Origin: Urophycis tenuis
Lineage: Eukaryota; Chordata; Actinopteri; Gadiformes; Phycidae
Reading direction: 5' to 3'
Assembly: GCA_036785325.1 (NCBI GenBank)
Contig: JAXIVH010000001.1
Location: 19,250,649-19,314,648, forward strand
DNA: 64,000 bases
Shown piece by piece: positions 55,951 to 64,000 of the stretch. Made by a program: the position numbers and the translations under genes. The stretch's first letter is position 1; every line of letters begins with the position of its first letter. The notes under the pieces were generated by a model, which did no database searches, was not told where the DNA came from, and worked only from the letters and a program-made list of their open reading frames with translations.

Positions 55951-57654
55951 GTTCACAGCGTGCTGTCTACCTTCCGTTAGCTCGGTGGACGCTAGCTGGG
56001 AGAGATGTTTTTCTGTAGCCCTGTCTATCGCGGACTGAATTCCCGACAGACCATAATACTCGCGAACAGAAAAGACGTCATCACATTTTTTACAGTGTTG
56101 CTAGGAAACCACAGTCGGTGGGACCGTTTTCAGGTCTCCCATTGGTTGAACCGTTGCTACGTGTTTAGGGTTGCTAAGTGAAGAGGCGGGGCTTCGGTCG
56201 CTTGTGGATTCTTCAGGAAAATGGTCGCTTTGGCGCGTCGGATCAATTTCGCGCAATATTTTTGACACGTTCGGAAACGCAACGAGGACAACCGAGATCG
56301 GACAACACCTTTGTTTCGATAGTCCATGACCCACATTCCCAAAATACACCGTGCTTCATTTTGAACGAAGAGGGACACGAGAAGCACGACGCACGTCATT
56401 TCGTTTAGTCTATCCAGCAACGTGTCTATCAGCAATTCCAATAAACTCTAAAACAGGCCTGCATTATATATTTATATTTCGTCTTTGCACGCCTGTATCC
56501 TGACGTTACCGACCACTGACTCGAATTGCGTTGTTTTTATGTCAATATAGCCGAGGCTACATGTAAATTTGCCATAATGTTTGACATCGTTTGAAAAAAT
56601 GTAAAATATAGATTTCCTTTATAAATAGCCCAAAGTAGCCTCCTAAAAAACGCACCTTGCGCGAATTAAAACGTTAAGCAGCTACCGGCCGTTAATAGCC
56701 TATCTAAAATACAGTCTCAATACAAAATTTACTTTGACCTGTAAGCTTAACAATTTCCTTATGAGAACGCACTAATGTGTGGAAAATAAACAAGAACCGT
56801 TACGCCGAAATACCCCTAAGTTTTTTGTTTTTAGCACGCTATATAGCTTAAATATGTATACAAATACAACAATCTAAATCATATTTACTTGTAGGCTTTA
56901 AAATAATTGCAGGAATAGCCAGTGGCAAATTATGTTGAATTATTATTAGGCGTAGGGCCTAATTATGGTTAAAAAGAATGGTTGGCCCACTTGAATGATG
57001 ATAGGCAAATTGGTTACTAATACGCTGTTCCTTAGGCCTAATAGACTGGCCTGCTAATACGGCCTAATAATAGCCTAATATAAATATATTTATGCATACA
57101 TATATGAATACGCACAATCATTAAATAATATCTAATAGTCCTAAATCTTTGCAATAATTTATAGAAATTATGAGGCAATTTATTTTAAAAGTAAGCCAAA
57201 TGTGTTGGTGTCTGTACTATTGTCCCTATTTCAATGGTCTATTGTTGAATTTGACGTGGTATTGCTCATAGTGCAATTGTGCTTTTTATTTCCTGCAGAC
57301 AACACAATGGTTGTCCATAGACAGACGCCTTTCTACATTATATTTAGCCCATCTATCCGTTTAACCAACTTAGTAAAAACGAGAGGTTTAAAAGAATGTA
57401 GGCCAGGACTACAACATTTGAAGACCCATTGATCAAAAAAAGTTTTACTGAACGCCTAACAGGGAATAATTAGCGGATGGACGTCGGAGACGGCCCTAAA
57501 TAAACAATAAACCGACCTGAGAATGACAATGCATTTCTGTGGCTGCAGCGTCGATTCAGAGGAAGAGAACACACCTTAGTTGATTTGGATTTTGACAATT
57601 AGGTCCTATTTATTAAGGTATGGGCAATAGGATGAACACATTAAGGGTAAATGG

Positions 57655-57712
57655 GCCGAGCCCACGGTTAGTGGGCGACCCGCTCTGTCCACCCGCTCTA
57701 TACTGAGCAGTA
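57655..57712 (-). mobile_element. SINE head fragment
   Basis: CCCGCTCTGTCCACCCGCTC and the preceding CACGGTTAGTGGGCGA match the tRNA-like head of the SINE at 12714-12975 (same orientation); the tail is missing. Confidence 0.6.
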
Positions 57713-59179
57713 GACATCGGCAGTTATATTCGTTATCTTTATCCGTCATTGTTATTAGTCATGATTCATTTTTGGATTTTTTAAGATTTGTTATAATATC
57801 AGTAACATCGTTACACAACAACAACACAATTGTGATAAATTAACCTAATAATTAGGTTACAATCAATTGGGCCTAACGTCCTTCTAAGGCAGTAGTTCTC
57901 CACGCATAAAACGCCATTTATATTTGGTCCTTTTATTCAAATGGTTGCGAAATTATAGCTTTTCAGACAACCGTATAGAAAATAAAATAAGATCGAAGGA
58001 TAATTCTTTTTAATTTATTTTTTTAATTTGAGAAAGCAACACAAATAACGTTTTTTGTTCAATTACGTGCTTATAGCTTATAGACATTTCTGCTGATACG
58101 TCTAAACATATGCCTAATTATAAATGCCCAGGTGCGTTCTCGAACCAGTGGACTTTAACAAAGGACGGAGTTTCAAGGATCTTTTTTTTTTTCTTTCTTT
58201 TTTGTGATTTAAAATGGAGGCCAAAATATGCATTCAATATTTTACATTTAAGTGTGTAACCTTAGTGGACCAGGAAGGCCTTTGGCTGTCTGGTATAACT
58301 CTCAAAGAACAAAACAACACGAAGGCCTGCCTATAAACGTTTTGATCTCTATAACGCACTGTGAGTTATGCACATAACCATCCTTGGCGTTAAGATGTTC
58401 TATGCATACACGGCCTGTTGGTACAACTGCAGAGCTGCAGCTCCACTGTAAAAGATAGCAATCAACCCGTTCAAACACCTGTCACTCAAGATCATCTCGC
58501 TCTGCTCAAGACAAACTCAAGCAGCCCTTTTACTGCAGGGTCTATCTTCAGTACGTATATTCCTGAAGACGAATTAATTATTAATAAAATTGGCTCGCTA
58601 AATATGGCTTCTGCTATTCTATAGACCATATCAGCTCTTTCCTAAAACTACTATGGTGGCCAAATGAATTATATTTTCTACCAACTCATTACTGTAGAAA
58701 CACGGCAGGCCTGTTGTGTTGATGTTGGCACATTGAGACGCTAAAGAGGCGCGCCCGGGGTCGGTTTCAAACGGTGACCTATATCTTACTGTTAACAACA
58801 CAGTCGTGACTGTAAAGAGGACGTACGGTGAGTGAAGGGCAGGCAGAAGAGGTAGGACATTACAAACAGCTGGGCAAGTAAGTCATGGCTCTAGCTCTAG
58901 CCCTGGGCCTACGTATCTATTGGAGTAAAGTGAAAGCGAGCAGGTGGATATCTAGGCCTAGGCTACTTGTTTAGGTCCACGCGGAAAAGCGTATTAGTAA
59001 TGTATATAAGGCCTAATCGCAAATTAATTGCGAAACCAGTTACGCCTACGTTTAGTCATAGGCCCGTGGATGTAACAACAAAAATGCTTTTTTTTTGTAT
59101 TTTTGTATTGTATTTCAAAATAATCTCAAACCAAAAGGAAACAAGTTGGCTTTAAGTCACATGTCTAATAATTATTGCA

Positions 59180-59395
59180 TTTGTTTGTAGACCGTGGCTG
59201 CGGATAGCGGGTTTCGGGCCAGGCTCGATAGAGAATGACCGGGATCGACTGAGCACAGCCATTTTATACTCGGTTCGACCAGCACGCGCGGAGAGCATTT
59301 TGAGTCCAGCCGCAGCGTCGGTTTGCGTCACGCGCGGCACCGGACGGCCTGCTCGGAAGTCGCGCGCCAACAACATACACCCGTCACGTGGCGTT
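59180..59395. promoter_or_regulatory. CpG-rich block in an AT-rich intergenic region
   Basis: About 215 bp clearly richer in CpG (CGCGCGG, GTCACGCGCGGCACCGGACG, AGTCGCGCGCC, CACGTGGCG) than its flanks. No open frame or gene start was assigned. It could be a promoter of an unannotated transcript or a Polycomb-type CpG element; this is inference from base composition only. Confidence 0.35.
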
Positions 59396-60782
59396 ACTTG
59401 AACGCATAAAGCGTGATATGGTCTTCTTTGTAGTCTATTATTTTCTATCATCTTTTTTTCTAAAATAAATAAATAAAAATGAATAAAACAGAATGTGTTC
59501 CTTTCCTCCATATTTCAAGTTGCCGATATGCGACAGGTGTTTTGTTGGTAGCGTGTCATTGAATCATGAAACATCAGACATGAAACTCTGACTGAAATAG
59601 GAAAATGTTGACTATTTTTTAAACAAGTAAGAAATAATGTTTGGTTGAAACATTCAAAGGCTCGTTTCCCAAGGCTCACATAGAGGTGGCGATTTAGGTT
59701 TAACTGGATCTAAATCAAGTAGCCTACCTATAGGCTCCAGCTAATAGGCCTACGGTAGACTATATAGCCTAGGCCTACTTCAAAATGTCGAGTGACTCTC
59801 TAACGAAAAGTGTGCTTTTTTGATCATCTGAATATGCGATGATTATTGTCGGAGGTCATGCGATTTGGTCGCTCTGGTTTACTGAAACATTTGCCATATT
59901 TATCATATACGACGAATATATGACCTCAAGACGGTCATTTAGAAGGCCTAGGCTATTGTTAATTGATTGGTTTTATTTTGCGTGAATTTGTTCGCTAAAA
60001 GGCTGTTTCATTTGCACATTTATGTTTTATAACACATTGATCAACCATGAGGTAACTGGGACATCGAGGTGTAGCCTATAAAAAGTGTTCATTCAAGCCA
60101 TAACAATTATTTTTATCCATTGGGACCTAATCCATGCACCCCCGGCCGCTCCTGTAAATAGCCCTGGCTGCTCAGGGGGACGGTAATGGTGGATGAACAG
60201 CTGGGGACGTTAGCAGCTCCTCTTATAATCTTAACACCCTGCAGCCAGACAGGCCTACTCATAGTCCTCTAAAAATGAACGGAGCACGGGCCTATTATGA
60301 GTCATATGCTTATATCTATCTGCACGCCGCATAAACTCCTCTCACTGGGATCCTACAATCAACATAATTGTTGTGGCGAACTTACTTTTTTTGGACCTTT
60401 ATTTGAATGAGGCCTATTATTTTTATGACCATTAAAATGCGTGTTATGTGTGTCTACACGATGTTCGCATGGCCGGGGAGAGATAAGGTCAAACAGCGTG
60501 TAGGGTTGCACTTGCAGACTCCGTCTTTATTTTTTTTTTTCCACAGACCGTAATAAAGCGCCTTTAATGATGCAGTCATAAGTTAAATCATGACAGGACA
60601 TCAAATCCAAACGGTGGGGATGTCTATGATGTGTTCCTTTCAACAATAACCCGGGGTTGTAGGCCCACTTAACTCGTACACCTTATACAGTAGCGTGGAA
60701 TAGGCGATCACGTTTCAAAAATCACACGTCAAGCCATGTAAAACATTTGGAATATGCGTATATGTGTCGGCCTTGTATACAA

Positions 60783-60938
60783 GCAATGGTTGATCTAGCA
60801 ATTGAAATGCTCGAAACTTGTTCTGGTGACTTTCTTACTGTATTAGCAGCAATGAAATGTTTCACCTTCTCATGACAAAGGTACTCTTTGTAAGTCGCTT
60901 TGGATAAAAGCGTCTGCTAAATGCCCTCAATGTAAATG
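60783..60938 (+). mobile_element. SINE-like repeat between cbx8 and cbx4
   Basis: Same body and tail as 27365-27515 (AGCAATTGAAATGCTCGAAA; TTTGGATAAAAGCGTCTGC). Tail AAGTCGCTTTGG at about 60893 is closer to the consensus than the 27.4-kb copy. Confidence 0.65.
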
Positions 60939-61429
60939 GCCCACACTTGACCCACGAGGGTCATTGGATACGATTCGCGGCAGGCTTCCACGCGTGAAGA
61001 CCGTTTATTTGCAGTGCTTACTTTAGAACAAAGACAGATGTGGATTAGAAATCGGCTAACCTTCTGAACTCGGACGTTCTCAAGAGCGTAGGTAGGCTAC
61101 TGTGTGAGTGGTAGGCTACACCGTACAGAAAAAGACAACGCCAATGCCTTAGTCCCAAAAATGTGACAAATGCTTTAATGGATGTGAATTGTGCCCAATT
61201 TAGGGTATTGAGAATGTACCCCATAATGAACAGAATAATAAGAACTGTGCAAACAAAGCATATACCTACCATTGCCCACTTAAATGTAATCTTAAAGCAA
61301 CAATGTCCTTTTACTCTTTTTCATAACAAATAACATTAAACAGGGTTATCAGTGTCCTTATCTTGTCTAACTATGCCTGAAATGTCCAGGCAGCATGCTT
61401 TCTGTTTAACAAACTGTGCATCTGTTGAC

Positions 61430-61480
61430 ACGCACACACGCGCACACACACACACACGCACGCACGCACGCACACACACA

Positions 61481-61523
<43 letters not shown>
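61430..61523. repeat. (CA)n/(CGCA)n microsatellite near cbx4 3' UTR
   Basis: About 90 bp of CA with CGCA interruptions. Confidence 0.95.
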
Positions 61524-61526
<3 letters not shown>

Positions 61527-61945
61527 GTATTTTACCAATTTTTTCATATAATTTGTCCTTCTTACAAAATTCTTAATATACATGTTTTTATGTAGAATTG
61601 AGTGTATTAATGACAACATAATTCAAACCCTAAAAACTTGATTATTTACAAGGGTAAGTGCTTATTTGCTAATAGAAGATTGGTCAAAAAACATTTCTTT
61701 CAGTTATAAGAGCTTAAATCAGATACTGCATATGATTAAATCACCAGAGTAACTGCCAGAGCTTATTAAAAAATACAATTAACGTCAACATTTCAACAAA
61801 GGGGTCAAGGGAAGTGTGACAGCTAACAAAAACACATAATGGCTCTTTTGTACATTCAAGCATCCAAAAATACCATATATTGCATGTACAACATAAAACA
61901 AATATACACATCAATAGTTGGTACTCTAAAGTATCCCGGGTTGTG

Positions 61946-63391
61946 CTACGCTGTCACATACTCCTTAAAAGTTACTGTGAGACAGTTGGTGGTAATGTCT
62001 GTAATGACTATATTTCCCAAGAAAGGCTTGAAAGAGGGGAATGGCTCCTCTTTACTATGTTTGCTGCTGGAATCGTTGGTCAGTGTTTCCAAGGTGGCGT
62101 TACTCTCCGATGTTTCTTCCGGACGCGTCGGAGATTCTGCCTTTGCCTGTGTTTGTGCGTCGGCTTGTGTTTTAGTGTCGGTCTCTGCTTGTGGTTCCCT
62201 TTGGATCACAGCACCAGGTCTGGACTTGACAATGCTCAAATCAATGGGCTCCTCTTGTTCCGTATATCCATATTCGAGGCTGGCGTACCGATCGGCGATA
62301 AAGTCATTTTGGTCTTCGCTGACACTTTGAGGGGGTGAAGACAATGTGTGCGGCGTGCTTATCCTGGAGCTCAGAAATCTCTTCCTGCGACCTTCGTCTT
62401 CATCGTCTGCTGCAGCAAAAGGCCGTTTGAGTCCTCGACATTCATCAGGGCTCCTGTCACTCTCAACCGGGCAGGAAACCTTCTCGTCCACAGGCCCGGT
62501 GATCAGATTAGCTTCGGTTGTCAGTCGCAAAGGCTGCTCCAATAGAAGAGGCGTTTGACCTCTGACCTCCCCCTGATTATCCTGCTCTGCCGCCGGTGCT
62601 TCTGCTTCAAGAGGCTGATCCTTCTCTGCACGGCCATTTTCGGCAGGGGGACCCTTTGGATTGTCCTTCAGGTTTTTCGCAAATCCATTCATTAGGCCGA
62701 GCTTCTTGATGAGTTTCATCTTCTCGACCTCATTGCCAATACCGTCCTCATCAGGCAGAGGGGCATCCACTGCTTTAGATTCCCCGCTCTTTATCTTTGC
62801 GGTCTGCATGCCATTCTCCATGTACTTGCTCATGACAATAACAATCCGTCCATTCTTGTTCTTATTTTTGACAATCTTAAGCTTGCCATTGCTTACAGGA
62901 GTAGGCAGTGATGGATTGTCCTTTTCAGTGGAGGGCTGTACTTTCTCAGGCTCTTTATGTCCATTGAGGTCTGCTGGAAGTTTCTTCAGCTCCATGGTGA
63001 TATCCTTGACTTTGGTCAGGCAGCCGGAGTCCTTGTCACGAACCCACTTCTGCTGTAATGCCGGAGGAAGGTTCCAGGCCTGGTTGCCTACTTCTGGAAC
63101 CTGAGCCTCTCTGGGCTTGAGGTGAGGAGCCTCGTACATCCTGAGGTCTGGCTGGTAGGGATGGTGCTTCTTGCTGTTGAGCTGGTAGTAAAACCTCTTC
63201 TTACCACTGGCCTGCTGCTCGGTGTCCTTGCTCAGGGGCTGGAACTGGTGGTGTCTTTTGCTGTTCAGCTGGTACTGCTGGCTCTGGGAGTGCAACATCT
63301 GGATGGGAGTCGCCTTCTGACAGCTGTCCTCATCCAGGGAGGCTTCTTGAAGATCAGACAGAATGCTGGATCTCCGGGCAAAGGATGGGAC
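61946..63391 (-). CDS. cbx4: Chromobox protein 4, last exon (partial gene)
   Basis: CBX4 (Pc2) is a PRC1 chromodomain subunit and a SUMO E3 ligase. Only the terminal exon lies in the window: acceptor CAG at 63392-63394, stop at 61946-61948, 481 codons plus stop. It begins VPSFARRSSILSDLQEASLD, matching the CBX4 exon start, then the duplicated QYQLNSKRHHQFQP and YYQLNSKKHHPYQPDLRMYE motifs, the CBX4-specific NKNGRIVIVMSKYMENGMQ, EEPIDLSIVK, and the C-terminal Pc box (NIVITDITTNCLTVTFKEYV). The long poly-His of human CBX4 is absent, and the hydrophobic VILLD-type SUMO-interaction text that precedes EPIDL in human is not seen. The chromodomain exons lie right of the window. Confidence 0.93.
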   Translation of the reverse strand, partial: VPSFARRSSILSDLQEASLDEDSCQKATPIQMLHSQSQQYQLNSKRHHQFQPLSKDTEQQASGKKRFYYQLNSKKHHPYQPDLRMYEAPHLKPREAQVPEVGNQAWNLPPALQQKWVRDKDSGCLTKVKDITMELKKLPADLNGHKEPEKVQPSTEKDNPSLPTPVSNGKLKIVKNKNKNGRIVIVMSKYMENGMQTAKIKSGESKAVDAPLPDEDGIGNEVEKMKLIKKLGLMNGFAKNLKDNPKGPPAENGRAEKDQPLEAEAPAAEQDNQGEVRGQTPLLLEQPLRLTTEANLITGPVDEKVSCPVESDRSPDECRGLKRPFAAADDEDEGRRKRFLSSRISTPHTLSSPPQSVSEDQNDFIADRYASLEYGYTEQEEPIDLSIVKSRPGAVIQREPQAETDTKTQADAQTQAKAESPTRPEETSESNATLETLTNDSSSKHSKEEPFPSFKPFLGNIVITDITTNCLTVTFKEYVTA

Positions 63392-64000
63392 CTGACAAAC
63401 AAGACACCAATTAAGGATGGGAGTATAGTAAGAACAAAGGCTAATTTTGATTTAAAATTGATCACACATCATATTTGCCCATAGTGAGAGCAACATTTAC
63501 ATTACCATTTAAAATCAGTGTGTCCCATGGAGCAACAGTAACTCAAACTGAAGCTGAACCAAAACTATTAACACACAAACGCATGGTAATCTGGCAGTGG
63601 ACAGGTATTATGGAGCAAACCCTGACAACTCTGGGGCCCGCCACACAAGTCACATGTTCACATGCGTGAGTCACTTTCACAATTCAATGCAGCTTCCATG
63701 GCTGTGACCCCGGCCAAGAGGAATGTCACTTGCTGTTTTGTGTCCCATCACTGACTTTGTCCCACGTGTTACGCCCACACCCTCCTGAGAGGAACACAAG
63801 CGCTCATCTCAGGGGTTCCACTGGCCCTTTGCCGTTCGGATGATTGATGATTTAAATGTAATTCGTTCCCTGTGGTTCAGCACGCAGCGCTAGGTTTCTA
63901 TAACTTCATAATGGATGATGCGAGCCTTCCCCCTTAACAGACTGAAATATTTAGCGTACAAATTCAACATCAATGCTTTTGCAATGTTATGTCGCGGTGT
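63392..64000. other. cbx4 intron, no exon seen
   Basis: No counterpart of the short KRGPKPK-encoding exon that should precede the last exon was found on the minus strand, so this is taken as part of the cbx4 intron. Confidence 0.65.

Larger units (their letters stand above)
55951..61945. other. cbx8-cbx4 intergenic region, no gene seen
   Basis: About 6 kb without a convincing coding exon. 55951-56250 is the cbx8 promoter/5' UTR with moderate CpG. The remainder is AT-rich with SINE pieces at 57655-57710 and 60783-60938, a CpG-rich block at 59180-59395 and a CA microsatellite at 61430-61523. The right end (from about 61530) is cbx4 3' UTR by position. Confidence 0.65.

Noticed and set aside
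56157..56441. 94-aa minus-strand frame upstream of cbx8
   Set aside because: No similarity to any family I know and no supporting splice or promoter context.

Overview
The window is vertebrate nuclear DNA, almost certainly from a ray-finned (teleost) fish. Genes are split into short exons with GT-AG introns, the proteins match vertebrate families, and the repeats are typical of fish: L2-type LINEs, tRNA-derived SINEs, a BEL/Pao element, Gypsy debris and very dense dinucleotide microsatellites. The species cannot be fixed from the sequence.

Layout, left to right. (1) 600-6062 (+): 3' part of rasal3, a synaptic-type RasGAP; its 5' exons lie outside the window. (2) 7119-30170 (+): a trim25 locus with two intact tandem copies (7492-19363 and 25600-30170) and one collapsed remnant just upstream of each (7119-7352, 25240-25420). 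Copy 1 is swollen by transposons: a YqaJ-nuclease DNA transposon in intron 2, a SINE and an L2-type LINE carrying two antisense LINE fragments in intron 3, and, after its stop codon, a 1.4-kb THAP/YqaJ-family element with 12-bp inverted repeats and a 6-bp duplication, plus a 38-bp minisatellite. Between the copies lies a relic of Gypsy integrase interrupted by about 35 copies of an 18-bp repeat. (3) 32909-48137 (-): complete dgke (diacylglycerol kinase epsilon), 11 coding exons, 574 aa. Intron 8 holds a full-length, apparently very young BEL/Pao retrotransposon (34101-42863) with near-identical LTRs, a 5-bp target duplication and one intact 2046-aa gag-pol frame. Several dgke splice acceptors abut long simple repeats. 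(4) 49288-51673 (+): the small secreted protein gene C17orf67, head-to-head with dgke. (5) 53820-55950 (-): complete cbx8; 61946-63391 (-): last exon of cbx4, cut by the window edge.

The order trim25 (+) / dgke (-) / C17orf67 (+) reproduces, including orientation, the arrangement I recall from human 17q22. cbx8-cbx4 reproduces the Polycomb CBX cluster of human 17q25. rasal3, on 19p13 in human, is attached on the left. Functionally the genes are independent: Ras inactivation (rasal3), antiviral E3 ligase (trim25), DAG-to-phosphatidic-acid signalling (dgke), an unknown secreted peptide, and PRC1 chromodomain readers (cbx8, cbx4).

All exon boundaries were read by eye from splice signals, reading phase and protein family knowledge; no alignment was run.
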